Assembly: GCA_035644935.1 (NCBI GenBank)
Contig: DASQNO010000010.1
Span: 1-64,000 of the forward strand
DNA from: CADCVW01 sp035644935
GTDB lineage: Bacteria; Pseudomonadota; Alphaproteobacteria; Sphingomonadales; Sphingomonadaceae
Reading direction: 5' to 3'
Length of the DNA: 64,000 nt
Both the position numbers and the translations under genes were made by a program. This document shows positions 25,522-34,972 of the stretch, piece after piece (the first letter of the stretch is position 1; each line of letters starts with the position of its first letter). The notes beneath the pieces were generated by a model that worked only from the letters and a program-made list of their open reading frames with translations, made no database searches and was not told the origin of the DNA.

Positions 25522-26405
25522 TCAGGGCGCGGCGTCGCCGGCTCGTTCGGCGATGGGGCGGGCGTGAGCGACAAGCGTCGTCAGCAGCTTGCCGGGCTCC
25601 TCGCTAGTCATGTGATGCGCCGAGCGCTCGAACCAAATAAGCCGCTTGGACGGCGCGCTTAGCCTCGCGAACCACTCGGCCGCGACTTCGCTCGACACGT
25701 TCCTGTCGTGGCGGCCCAGGATCAGAATAAGTGGTACTTTGAGCGTACTGATCGTCGACATGTCGGTGGAGAGGATGTGGGGGAGCAGTGCCTTCGTAAC
25801 CGCTTCCTGGCCCTTGAAGGCGTTTCGGACATCCTCATCCGTGTACTCCGGGGCGAGCTTGAACGCCGCGGCCTCGAAGTCGCCGCCCCTGCGCCGCCAT
25901 GCCGCGCCGCCATAGTGACCGAGCCATTTGCGCTGGATAAGGATCGACTCGACCGGAATGGGGCCGGGTTCGGTGGCGTAAGGCGCGACTGATTTCAGCT
26001 CAGCGATTTCCTGCGTGTTCCGGTCGGCCTGTCCTTGGGCCATGGTCCAGATCCAGCCGCGGCGCTCGCTTTCCGGGCTGTTCGTTGCCTGGCCCATGCC
26101 GATGTAAGCGTGGAGCCATTCCGGGTGGGCCGCGGCGAGCCGAAGCCCCAGCATGCTGCCCCAGCTATGACCGAGTACGAATACCTTGTGCTTGCCGTAG
26201 CGCTTGCGCGCCCACTAAGCCAGTTCAATCGCGTCAGCCTGATAGCGCTCGGGCGTGAGCAGGGCGGGATCGTTCGGACCGCTCGCGACATAAGTCTTGC
26301 CCGCGTTTCGCTGATCCCGCTGGACGACGGTGAAGTACTCGTCCCAGCCGCGGTTCCACCACCAGTCGAGCCATCCGGCAGTGATCGAACCACCCGTCGA
26401 TGGGT
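25522..26405 (-). pseudogene. alpha/beta hydrolase (proline iminopeptidase-like), truncated with an internal stop
   Basis: From about 26405 the frame reads TGGSITAGWLDWWWNRGWDEYF, VVQRDQRNAGKTYV and YQADAIELA, then meets a TAG at 26215-26217. It continues in the same frame with KVFVLGHSWGSMLGLRLAAAHPEW (nucleophile elbow GHSWGS), a lid domain, LILILGRHDRNV (acid region) and SAHHMTSEEPGKL (catalytic His region). The N-terminal 60-70 residues, including an intact oxyanion HGGPG, are missing. A downstream ATG could start a 210-residue piece, but it lacks the core strands. Confidence 0.75.
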
Positions 26406-26553
26406 AGTTTCTCAGTTCACATAAACTGCCCTTGGGTCATTCTGAACCTGCGTCAGGTCGGTCGCGTTTCAGTCCGCGCGCTAGGCGCACGGCTGTGAAG
26501 AGACCCGCGCCGCAGCCTGCCGGAACCCAAAGCGGAGAAGAGTAAAAAAGAGT

Positions 26554-26700
26554 TCAGATAACCGTGGTCTGCGACGCGCCTAAGGCGGCTGCGCCTAGCA
26601 CGATAGACAATCCGATGAAAATTGCAGCGGCTATCAAGCCAACGGCCGAAAAGATGAGGTTTATGGCGCCAAAGAACCAAATATTTGCAAAACTAGGCAT
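26554..26700 (-). CDS. possible 48-residue membrane protein
   Basis: A clean short frame runs ATG to TGA. It starts MPSFANIWFFGAINLIFSAV and continues GLIAAAIFIGLSIVLGAAAL to a polar tail, giving two closely spaced hydrophobic helices. No homologue is recognised and there is no clear Shine-Dalgarno sequence. Composition (AT-richer, hydrophobic codons) suggests it is or was translated. Confidence 0.4.
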   Translation of the reverse strand: MPSFANIWFFGAINLIFSAVGLIAAAIFIGLSIVLGAAALGASQTTVI

Positions 26701-26816
26701 AGGCTTTGTCTACGCTGTGGAGCGGAGTCTACAAGGCTGCGCGCTTCCTGTAAGGCTACCGTCCTTACAAGCCGGTGCATTAGCGACAATGCGCTGATGG
26801 CGTCACCTCGATGGAT

Positions 26817-26843
26817 TATCCGCTATGTGTGGAAAGCGGACAT
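26817..26843 (-). repeat. palindromic intergenic repeat, copy 2
   Basis: On the minus strand: ATGTCCGCTTTCCACA, four bases, GCGGATA. The arms ATGTCCGC and GCGGATA pair apart from one mismatch. Confidence 0.65.
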
Positions 26844-26854
26844 ATCTCGTCGGT

Positions 26855-27079
26855 TCAGGTAGAGTGCTTCGCTCGTTCGCTCATCAGGCGCTGCGTCTCG
26901 TCCACTCGCTCTTCTAGTCTGTTGAGATAAGGCTTACCGTAGCGCTCCATCCGATCGGGCGGATAGTTTTGGATCGCGTATCGGTAGCGATCCGCTTCGT
27001 CCTTAAGCGCGGCCAGCAGGCGCTCTAACTCAGCGTCGGCTAATCGGTCGCGGCGGGCGTAGGCTTTATCGATAAACAT
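26855..27079 (-). CDS. small hypothetical protein
   Basis: 74 residues, highly charged and helical: MFIDKAYARRDRLADAELERLLAALKDEADRYRYAIQ..., with an N-P-D-R-M-E-R-Y-G-K segment and a C-terminal helix. The ATG at 27079 has GAGGGA 5-10 nt upstream. No family is recognised. Seven bases separate it from the end of the amidohydrolase wreck, so it may have replaced the lost 3' part. Confidence 0.55.
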   Translation of the reverse strand: MFIDKAYARRDRLADAELERLLAALKDEADRYRYAIQNYPPDRMERYGKPYLNRLEERVDETQRLMSERAKHST

Positions 27080-27085
27080 GTTCCC

Positions 27086-27848
27086 TCACTCTTGCCCGGG
27101 CGTGGAAGGTTCAATGGCCGCAACGTGTGCGTGCTCGAGGCTCGACTGGCCAGCCGCGAGTGCCTCTCTGAGAGTGACCGTCTTTGGCAGATGTCCGACG
27201 AGGCGCATGCCTCGCGATTGCGCCACCTCGGCGGCACGAAGGTAGGCAGCGCGGGGCAAGCGGTTGTAGACCTGGATCGCATCAATACCACGCGCGTCTT
27301 AGACGCTGATGTGCCTCTCGACTCCGGCGGGAGCCAGCGTCGGCTCCTCCAAGTAGTAGCTGGCCACCTCGATGATGCGTGGCGCCGAAAGCCGGCCTGC
27401 TTCAGCTTCTGCGCTCCAGCGGCGCTTGTCGGAGACACAGGCGATGAGACTGTCGCCAGTGCCGGGGCAGTCCAACATATCACGCACATTGGTGACACCG
27501 GTGGCGCCGAACAGTGGAAAATTCGTTTGCGGCGAGTGCTGGAAGCTGTTCACGTGCATGTCCCAGAAGCCGGGCACGAGAAAGCGGCCGCGGCCCTCCA
27601 CTCGGACGAGCCCCGCCGCAGGCGCTTGCTCGCCTATAGCGATGATTATGCCATTTTCGATAAGGATCAACATGGGCGACCCGCTGGTTGCGCCGATCAC
27701 GTCAATGACCCGGACAGCTTCGATGACGTCACCGCGACGCAGATCGGGAAGTGGCGCCATGCTTCGCGGCCAGGCGATCAGCGCGACGCGAGCAGCAGTA
27801 CAACCGCCACGCCCGATCCAACGATTTTGCGCGTTTTCACCAACATGA
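27086..27848 (-). pseudogene. amidohydrolase remnant with multiple lesions
   Basis: A signal-peptide frame (27848, MLVKTRKIVGSGVAVVLLLAS) is out of register with the body, which begins LIAWPRSMAPLPDLRRGDV. The body shows PGFWDMHVNSFQH (the metal HxH has become HVN), FGATGVTNVRDM, and a TAA at 27299-27301. It goes on in the same frame through DAIQVYNRLPRAAYLRAAEVA, MRLVGHLPKTVTLREALAAGQSSLEHA, and then stops at about half the normal length. Four independent defects (frameshift, lost metal ligand, stop, truncation) mark a true pseudogene. Confidence 0.85.
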
Positions 27849-27985
27849 GAGCCGCCCCGGCTCGAGTCAGTGCAGAGTGCCGGACGTAGGCACGGGCCGC
27901 TACCCGTATCTTCTACTTAGCCGCTGCAAATGAGCAGGTGGACGTTCAGCATACAGGCACTAGCGGTCGCGAGCGCCGCTGCTGA

Positions 27986-28011
27986 ATGTCCGCTCTCCAC
28001 CCATTGCGGAC
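27986..28011 (+). repeat. palindromic intergenic repeat, copy 3
   Basis: ATGTCCGCTCTCCACCC, three bases, GCGGAC. It sits between the amidohydrolase wreck and the broken lipoprotein gene. Confidence 0.65.
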
Positions 28012-28057
28012 TGAAGCCTCGCCCGTAAGCTGCCGAGTGGCAGGCAGAGACCCTGAT

Positions 28058-28778
28058 ATGACGAGAATGCGGTTGGCCGCATTGGCGGGGTTCTCCGCGA
28101 TATTGGGCGGATGCGGAAACTCCGCCGTGGTTCGTTACAAGGTCTCGGTTGAGATTGACGATAATTCCATAAGCCGAGCTGGTTCGTCTGTAATGAGCCT
28201 TAAATTGAGCAAGGCGTCTATCGCGCTTGCCTCCCCCCAACGACGCGGAATTTAAGGGTGAGGCGGTTGCCGTCGGCCTTGGCAACGAACAGGTCCTGTT
28301 CGCTCTTCTGAAGGACGAGGATGGCGGGCTGAGTACCAGCCGATGTTGGCGGAAACGATGTTCGGGGACCTCGCCTCAGGGTCGGAGAGAGTACATACCA
28401 TTCGGCAAATCGCTCCGAAGAATGGGCTCGCGCGGGAGCTTCCGCGCTTCGGACCGAGAATCTCAGTTTCCAGAGAGCCGTTCGTGCAATATCCGCTGCT
28501 GGTTCGGTTTCGTGAACTCAATTGGCCGGAAAGCCTTGAGGCCGTCGCCCCCGACGCGCTCGATCAGGCCTTCGGACCAGGGGTGAAGCTGAAGCGCATC
28601 ACGGCGCACATCACGGATGAACCTGTAAACCAGCGGCGTCAAAAAGCGACTGCCCTGGCTCAAAGACGTGGGCAAGGCTCGTGGCACCCTGATCCCCAAC
28701 CCACCGCGATTGATGCGAGACTCGGCGCCAGTGCAACTCGTTGCGCCGAGCGACTTTACGACCGAACTCTACAAGTAA
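28058..28778 (+). pseudogene. lipoprotein-like gene with three frameshifts
   Basis: It starts with a lipoprotein signal, MRLAALAGFSAILGGCGNS (lipobox LGGC), and then YKVSVEIDDNSISRAGSSVMSL. It jumps frame near 28240 to AEFKGEAVAVGLGNEQVLFALL, again near 28325 to AETMFGDLASGSE...PFVQYPLLVRF, and again near 28620 to KKRLPWLKDVGKARGTLIPNPPRLMRDSAPVQLVAPSDF, ending at TAA 28776-28778. Joined, the pieces form one protein of about 240 residues of a type I associate with sphingomonads. Function is unknown. Confidence 0.75.
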
Positions 28779-29156
28779 GCTATCGAGCCTACCGTAGCGG
28801 ATACGCCACGGGTGCTCAATACTCGGCAATGAGCGCTTTCATTTCGGCCAATCTTGCTGGCTACCGCCATTGGTTAGTCCAGGCCGGACTCTTCGAACTG
28901 CGTATGCCGCATCGCAACGCTCGCCTAATTCGTCGCCTACGCCCGCATTGGCGAGGTGACTTCGACTGACCTGACGTCCGCTTTCCACCCGATTCCGGAC
29001 ATCCACAGGGCGTCTGCCTTAAGCCTACTCGCCCTTCGAGGGTGCCGTAGATCGCCCGAAAGGAACGTCAGACGCCGGAGGCGGTCCTACTGGCGCTAAC
29101 GAGACTTAGCCTGTTTTCAACTCCCTTCGCTTAGGTGCTTCACCAGGAGGTGATTG
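28779..29156. other. intergenic region with one palindromic repeat
   Basis: Apart from the repeat copy at 28974-29002 and a strong Shine-Dalgarno sequence (AGGAGGTGA, 29145-29152) for the following gene, I see nothing coding on either strand. Confidence 0.5.
28974..29002 (+). repeat. palindromic intergenic repeat, copy 4
   Basis: ACGTCCGCTTTCCACCC, a GATT spacer, then CCGGACAT. The inner sequence is identical to the consensus. Confidence 0.7.
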
Positions 29157-29767
29157 GTGGGTTTTGCAAAGCTGCTAATCACATGGGCGCTCTCCATGGC
29201 GATCTACGCCACCCTCATTCAGGCCTTCGATGCGGCCAGAGGGGAAGCCACGAGCGGCTTCGCTGAAGGCTTTATAAGTGTGGGCGGCTTGCTAGCCATT
29301 CCGAGCTTCCTGTTCGCTCCGATTGTGGGCTGGCCGACCTTGTCTTGGCTGTGTATCTGCGCCCCACGTGGCTCGTTCCGCTAGTTGCGGCAGCAGTATT
29401 TGCGTCGATTATGTGGGTTCTAGCGACGCTTATGTTGCCCTCCGGCTGGCGTGGCGTCGTATATGCACTCGTCAGTTATGCCGCAGTGCTGGGGTTTGTC
29501 TGGCCTGCCTCAGCCTCGCCACTGCGCCTTCGAGATAGGGCTCTGGAAAGAGACATTCCGGCGGCGGCGCGACAGCGTTCGCTGGCGGCGAGATTGTCCG
29601 CTTTCCACCCGAAGGGGACAAAGGCTTTAGAACGTCGAAAAACGGAGGAACATGGCCCATCTAATCAGCCGCTCTCGAGGCGCTGCAAGAATTGCGTCCC
29701 CAGCAACGGCTGGAACATCGTCACCTTGGCGTCGGCGCCCCGTCCGGCGGAGATGTCTTCAACGTAG
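29157..29767 (+). pseudogene. frameshifted multi-pass membrane protein
   Basis: GTG start 5 nt after AGGAGGTGA. Frame one encodes two helices (FAKLLITWALSMAIYATLI; FISVGGLLAIPSFLFAPIVGW) and runs into a stop at 29384. The frame overlapping from about 29345 continues with LRPTWLVPLVAAAVFASIMWVLATLMLP and VYALVSYAAVLGFVWPAS, two more helices. A palindromic repeat (29595-29620) lies in the 3' part of the second frame, so the natural C terminus may have been displaced and the end given is only the frame limit. No family is recognised. Confidence 0.6.
29595..29620 (+). repeat. palindromic intergenic repeat, copy 5
   Basis: TGTCCGCTTTCCACCC, then GAAGG, then GGACA. The outer TGTCC/GGACA arms are intact. 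Confidence 0.7.
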
Positions 29768-29987
29768 AGCCGTCCTCGCGAGCCTTTGCGGCGTCAGACC
29801 GGCGGCAGCAGCGATACATCGTTTCGGCAAAGCGGCGCTGCGCCGCAGCGCCTTCATTTTGAAAATTCCCGGCTCGGGCTGCTGCCTCGCATCGATCCTC
29901 GGTCTCTTTCGCGCAATAAAGGCTACGTGAAGCAGCTTTCGGTCGCCCTGTTGTCGACTTTATGTCAATTTCGGCAGGAGCTTTGAC

Positions 29988-32264
29988 TTGGAGACAGCTT
30001 TCTTGGCTAGAGAGGGCGCGAACTCGGTACTTAATGAGCCGCGGCAAGGTGAGCGGCTGCAAAGGGCGCACCAGGACCCACGGGCGCGCACGCGCCTGCC
30101 TGACGGGTTCTCCGGCCTCGACACGAGTAGCGAGGACTTCCGGAACGCGCTGACCTTCACCGCGGTCGGATGGGCGTGCAGCTTCGTGCTGCTCTTGCTG
30201 CCAATCCTCGTGACGAATCCCAATCCGATATGGGAACTCGAGTCCCACAACCTCATACTGCCGACAAGCGCCAGTCTGCTCGGCTTCTTGCTCACCGGAA
30301 TAGTCTATACCGTCGCGCGCCGCACCCGCGCGTGGGCGACGCCGAAGATGATCGCAGCGGTGGTTGTATCGGTGCTGGCTGTGGCGGCGGTGCTAAGCGT
30401 CGTCGATGCGCGGCTGTACGGAGTGGTGGCACGCGCGTTCTCGCCATTTTTGAATGCAGAGCCGAACCTGACCAACCTGTTCGTAGTGAACTTCGTCGGG
30501 TTCACTTGGCTTTTCGGTATGTTCGGCGCGATCTACGTGATGCAGATCACCGGCAGCGCCATGCGCGCCCGCGAACGCGAGCTCGCGAGGACAGCTCTGG
30601 AAGGCTCACGGGAAACTCAGTCCCGGCAGGCTTTTCTTCTCGAGCTTGGGGATGCGCTTCGGCGTCGAACGGTGGCGACCGACATCCTGCATGAGGCGGT
30701 GCAGGCGCTCGGCCGGCACCTCGCCGCGAACCGGGTCGGTTACGCGGAGATCGACGCTGGCGCGGATGTGCTAACCGTCGATGTGGAATGGGGCGATGGC
30801 AGCCTTTCGGCTATCAGAGGCCGATATCCACTTGCGGCATTCGGCCAGTGCCATGTGGCGGCGCTCACCCGAGGTGAGACCGCTCGGATCGATGATGTTG
30901 ACGACAGCCCGCATGTCGACGACGCGAACCGGCCGGCCCTCAGAGCCATGGGCATCGAAGCGGGCGTGACGGTGCCGTTGGTGCGCGACGGGGAGCTCGT
31001 TGCGCTGTTGTCCGTGCACCAAGGCGAGCCGCGCGCCTGGAAAGCGACCGAGGTCCATCTGATCGAGGAAGTTGCCGAGCGCACTTGGACTACCGTCGAG
31101 CGCGCGCGCGCCGAGGCCGACCTCGCCGCGTCGCAGGAAGCGCTTTATCAGTCGGAGAAGCTGACAGCCCTAGGGAGCCTGCTCGCAGGCGTCAGCCATG
31201 AGCTCAACAATCCTTTGTCTGTGGTCGTAGCGCAATCGGTCATGATGGAGGAGGACGCGGCGGGCTCGAAGCTCGCTACGCGGGCGGTCAAAATCCGCGG
31301 CGCCGCCGAACGTTGCGCCAAGATAGTCCAGACGTTTCTCGCCATGGCGCGGCAGAAGCCGCCGACCCGTGGCCGAGTCGACGTGAATTCAGTAGTTCGC
31401 GGGGCGCTTGACCTTACCGCTTATGGTCTGCGCAGCACGGGCGTGGAGGTCGCTTGCGACCTCGCGTCTGACCTCCCGACGCTCGAGGCGGACGCCGACC
31501 AGCTGCACCAGGTGCTCGCCAATCTCGTCGTCAATGCCCAGCAGGCGCTGCAGGAAGTAAGCCACAGGCGCCACCTGTCGATCGTGACGCGGCGGGGACG
31601 CCAACCCGGCACGATTCAGGTCGAGGTTGCGGACAATGGCCCGGGCGTTCCCGAGGAGATCCGCCGGCGCGTTCTGGAGCCGTTCTTCACGACCAAGCCG
31701 CCGGGGTCCGGCACGGGACTCGGCCTGTCCTTTTCCCATGGTGTTATCGAGGCTCACGGCGGTACGCTCGAATTGCTGGAGACGCGCGAGGGGGCGGCCT
31801 TCAGAGTTACTCTCCCCGCGCCCGGGACCGACGCCTCCTCAAAAGACGTAGACAACGCCTCGCCGCCCACGGCGGGAGATCATGGGCGCGGTGACGCTCT
31901 GGTCGTCGATGATGAAGCGGAGATCGCCGATACGTTGGCAGAGATCCTGGAAGGGCAGGGCTATTGTGTGTGGATCGCCGGCGACGGCGCGGAAGCCAAG
32001 CGCCAGCTAGCGACGCGCGACTTCGATCTCATCCTGTCCGACCTGCGCATGCCCGGCATCGACGGGCCGGCCCTACACGCATGGATGAAGGCCAAGCGTC
32101 CGCACTTATTAGACCGGCTCGGCTTCGTAACAGGTGACACCATGGGCCCCGGCGCGGTCAGGTTCCTAGCAGAAAGCGGGCGGCTCAGCCTAGAGAAGCC
32201 TTTCACCCCCCAAGCCGTTCGTGATTTGGTCGGGCGCGTACGCGCTAAGGTGGACGCCGCGTGA
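29988..32264 (+). CDS. membrane GAF hybrid histidine kinase
   Basis: 758 residues. A basic N-terminal tail leads to four transmembrane helices (about 55-75, 92-110, 122-140, 165-187). A GAF domain (about 215-370) precedes the HisKA domain with [16 protein letters not shown] (His404) and the HATPase domain ([35 protein letters not shown]). The C-terminal receiver has [10 protein letters not shown], Asp685 in [11 protein letters not shown], and KPF. The TTG start has AGGAG 7 nt upstream. The next gene, an OmpR regulator, starts inside its stop codon (GTGA), indicating a phosphorelay pair. The four-helix module looks like that of the LytS-type kinase at 51566. A frameshifted paralogue lies at 54757-57311. 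Confidence 0.9.
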   Translation: METAFLAREGANSVLNEPRQGERLQRAHQDPRARTRLPDGFSGLDTSSEDFRNALTFTAVGWACSFVLLLLPILVTNPNPIWELESHNLILPTSASLLGFLLTGIVYTVARRTRAWATPKMIAAVVVSVLAVAAVLSVVDARLYGVVARAFSPFLNAEPNLTNLFVVNFVGFTWLFGMFGAIYVMQITGSAMRARERELARTALEGSRETQSRQAFLLELGDALRRRTVATDILHEAVQALGRHLAANRVGYAEIDAGADVLTVDVEWGDGSLSAIRGRYPLAAFGQCHVAALTRGETARIDDVDDSPHVDDANRPALRAMGIEAGVTVPLVRDGELVALLSVHQGEPRAWKATEVHLIEEVAERTWTTVERARAEADLAASQEALYQSEKLTALGSLLAGVSHELNNPLSVVVAQSVMMEEDAAGSKLATRAVKIRGAAERCAKIVQTFLAMARQKPPTRGRVDVNSVVRGALDLTAYGLRSTGVEVACDLASDLPTLEADADQLHQVLANLVVNAQQALQEVSHRRHLSIVTRRGRQPGTIQVEVADNGPGVPEEIRRRVLEPFFTTKPPGSGTGLGLSFSHGVIEAHGGTLELLETREGAAFRVTLPAPGTDASSKDVDNASPPTAGDHGRGDALVVDDEAEIADTLAEILEGQGYCVWIAGDGAEAKRQLATRDFDLILSDLRMPGIDGPALHAWMKAKRPHLLDRLGFVTGDTMGPGAVRFLAESGRLSLEKPFTPQAVRDLVGRVRAKVDAA

Positions 32265-32977
32265 CATCGGTTCCGCACATCGCCGTTGTCGACGACGAGG
32301 AAGACGTGCGCGAGGCCATTGGCGAGTACCTGTCGCGCAACGGCTTCCTTGTCAGCCTTTGCGACGGGGGCGCATCGCTGGACGCACTTATGGCCGAGCG
32401 GCCGGTTGATCTGGTCGTGCTCGACGTGAATATGCCCGGGGAGGACGGAATTTCGATTGCGCGCCGGCTTCGGGCTCACGGCAAGATGGGCGTCATCATG
32501 GTGACAGCCCGAAGCGACGCCTTCGATCAGGTGATTGGGCTTGAGGTCGGCGCAGATGATTATGTCGTCAAGCCGGCCGATCCGCGCGTCCTGCTCGCCC
32601 GCGTGCGCGCGTTGCTTCGCCGCGCAAGGGAGCCCGGCGAACCGGTGGCCGCGATGGGCCGGCGGGTGCGTCTGGGCCGCTGCGTACTCGATCTCGACGC
32701 GCGCAAGCTGTTCGACGAGGGTGGTGAGGAGGTGTCGCTCACCTCCATGGAACTTGATCTGCTTCGCACGTTCGTTGAACACCCCAACAAGGTGCTAACG
32801 CGCGACCGCATTCTCGACCTGGCGCACGACCGCGAAATGGAGCCGTTCGACCGCTCGGTCGATAGCCGCGTCAAGCGCCTCCGCAAGAAAATCGAGGACG
32901 ACCACACCAATCCGCAGGTCATCAAAACCGCGCGGGGTGCCGGCTACATATTCGTACCTGCAAAGCCAGCTGTTTAG
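32261..32977 (+). CDS. OmpR/PhoB-family response regulator
   Basis: 238 residues. The receiver has IAVVDDEEDV, phospho-acceptor Asp55 in LVVLDVNMPGEDG, MVTAR, and VKPAD (Pro-Ala instead of the usual KPF). The winged helix has LTSMELDLLRTFVEHPNKVLTRDRIL, SVDSRVKRLRKKI and TARGAGYIFVP. The GTG start overlaps the kinase stop by four bases. Nearly colinear with the regulator at 57308, including the shared phrases IAVVDDEED and LAERPVDLVVLDVNMPGEDG-like blocks. No target is evident. Confidence 0.93.
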   Translation: MTSVPHIAVVDDEEDVREAIGEYLSRNGFLVSLCDGGASLDALMAERPVDLVVLDVNMPGEDGISIARRLRAHGKMGVIMVTARSDAFDQVIGLEVGADDYVVKPADPRVLLARVRALLRRAREPGEPVAAMGRRVRLGRCVLDLDARKLFDEGGEEVSLTSMELDLLRTFVEHPNKVLTRDRILDLAHDREMEPFDRSVDSRVKRLRKKIEDDHTNPQVIKTARGAGYIFVPAKPAV

Positions 32978-33205
32978 TCCACCTAGGTTCGGCTTCTCCC
33001 CGCCAGGGGCACCCCTGACCATCCGCATGGCGCCGGTTCCTAGGAACGGCGGCATAGCTGACACAATTGACACCCTTTTACGGCGTTCGCGGCCAACCGC
33101 CGCCACGCAAGACCCTTATCTGCATAACGACAGCTAAAGTCGGGTACCGCGAAGGCGGGCCAGCCGACGTTGGAGCAAGGAAATAGTGGACGGAGGGTCG
33201 GACGC

Positions 33206-34732
33206 ATGAAGAAGGGACTTAAGACCCTGGCCGCGATCGCCTTGTTCCTGGGTTGGAGCCCGGCGGCGGCGCAGAAGCAGCGCGAGGCTCCATCCCCGCC
33301 GTATGCGTCGGCCGATTGGAGCCCCGACCCGTGGCTTGCGGACTTGGCGCAAATGCGCCGCGCCCTGGAGACGAAGTACGCGAACTTGCAATGGCTTCTG
33401 ACCGAGCGCGAGTTCGATCTGAACGGCTTGTTTGAGCGCGCAGCCAACGTCCTGCGCCAAAGCCGGAACGACGCCGACGCAAAGATACTGTTGAACCGCG
33501 TCGTGGAGCGGATCGACGACGGCCACGTCAGCCTTTCCTGGCCGCTGGCCGTGCCGGCCTCGCCCCATGCCGGCACCGCCCCGCAGCCACTACCTCTACC
33601 GACCGCCGCTGCCTTCTGCCGAGCGCAGGGTTACCACCCCGGCATTGGGGGCGCCGGCATCGGCCCGTCGCTGCCCGGATACCGGCCGATCGCGACGGGC
33701 GACCTCCTCCCCGCCGGCACGGTCCAGGCAGGCCCAATCCGTACGGGGATCGTCCGCATCGGCGTTTTCGATCCGCACGGCAGCAGCTCTCTGTGCGAGG
33801 AGGCGGTGGCCGCGCTCGCCATCCCTTTGGACCGGCACTGCGACGAGGCTTGCAAGGACTCGATCATCACTGACGCCTACCGTCGCCTGACCGGCGCCTT
33901 CGAGGATCGTCTGATCGGGCTCCGCGCGGCCGGGGCGGAGGTGGTGGTCGTCGATATCGCGGGCAACGGCGGAGGCTCTGAATGGGCGGAGGTTGCCGCC
34001 AGAATGCTGAGCCGGCGTCCGCTGACCTCGGCGCGCATGGGGTTCGTGCGGGGCCAGCATTGGGAGCGTCTGTGGCGGGAACAGGCAGAGCGGCTGCGCG
34101 GCTTCGCCGCCACTGCTTCGGCGCAAGATCGCCCACGCCTTCTCACCTGGGCATCCGAGGCCGAAGCCGCCCGGGCGGAGGCGGCGCGGCATTGCCCGCC
34201 CACCGGCGATCGCGCCTGCCCGTGGCTCGGCCGTGCCGGCTTCTCGACCGGCCTTGTCGGCTCGATTGAGGCTGGCGAGTTCGACGGCAAGCCTTGGGGC
34301 GTCCACGTCTTCAATCCCAGCCAGCATCCTTATCGCGATGGCGTCTGGGACGGCCCAGTCGTGGTTTTGGTTGACGAGGAGACCTGGTCAGCCGCCGAGC
34401 AATTTGCGGCGCTCATGCAGGATAACCGCGTGGCGTTGATCGTGGGCGGTCGCACAGGCGGCTCGGGCTGCGGTCATACCTGGGGCGGCACTCCGATCAC
34501 TCTGACCAATAGCGGAGCGGTTCTGAAGCTGCCCGACTGCGTCCGCTTTCGCGCGGACGGCTCAAACGAAGTGCGCGGCATCCTGCCCGACCTGCCCGTG
34601 GCTTGGCGCGCCAACGACGGCCGCGCATTCCGGGCGCGGCTGCTCGAGTCCGCTCTCCCCGAGGCGGTTGCGAGGGCGAGTTCGATCCATCGAGCGGCAC
34701 CGGCTGCCAGCGCATCAGGCACCCGCCCCTAG
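33206..34732 (+). CDS. exported S41-family (C-terminal processing-like) peptidase
   Basis: 508 residues with a signal peptide (MKKGLKTLAAIALFLGWSPAAAQ). The helical N-terminal domain has MRRALETKYANLQWLL and VERIDDGHVSLSWPL. The S41 core follows: VVVVDIAGNGGGSEWAE (carboxylate-binding strand), then VVVLVDEETWSAAEQFAALMQDNRVALIVGGRTGGSGCG, where Ser of WSAAEQF is the predicted nucleophile. There is no PDZ domain. The ATG at 33206 has GGAGGG upstream. Likely periplasmic. It lies between the two-component pair and the RTX gene with no overlap to either, so it is probably transcribed on its own. Confidence 0.85.
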   Translation: MKKGLKTLAAIALFLGWSPAAAQKQREAPSPPYASADWSPDPWLADLAQMRRALETKYANLQWLLTEREFDLNGLFERAANVLRQSRNDADAKILLNRVVERIDDGHVSLSWPLAVPASPHAGTAPQPLPLPTAAAFCRAQGYHPGIGGAGIGPSLPGYRPIATGDLLPAGTVQAGPIRTGIVRIGVFDPHGSSSLCEEAVAALAIPLDRHCDEACKDSIITDAYRRLTGAFEDRLIGLRAAGAEVVVVDIAGNGGGSEWAEVAARMLSRRPLTSARMGFVRGQHWERLWREQAERLRGFAATASAQDRPRLLTWASEAEAARAEAARHCPPTGDRACPWLGRAGFSTGLVGSIEAGEFDGKPWGVHVFNPSQHPYRDGVWDGPVVVLVDEETWSAAEQFAALMQDNRVALIVGGRTGGSGCGHTWGGTPITLTNSGAVLKLPDCVRFRADGSNEVRGILPDLPVAWRANDGRAFRARLLESALPEAVARASSIHRAAPAASASGTRP

Positions 34733-34972
34733 GTTGCGGAGCAAAGCGTGCAGACACGCTGATCGGGCTTGGCGGCAACGTTGCGCTCTTGCTTCTGACT
34801 CGCGTGACGTCGCTTCGGTTGACACAGTTGCCACAAGATTTGCGATCGCCCGACCCAAGACTGCCATGACGGGCGGGGTAGCTGAGTGGCGTCGGGTCCA
34901 TCGAGCAAAGACGAACTAGTCAGCGCTCGGTTTCGGCCAAGTTGCGCATTCAATTATCCGTGGAGGAACAGC

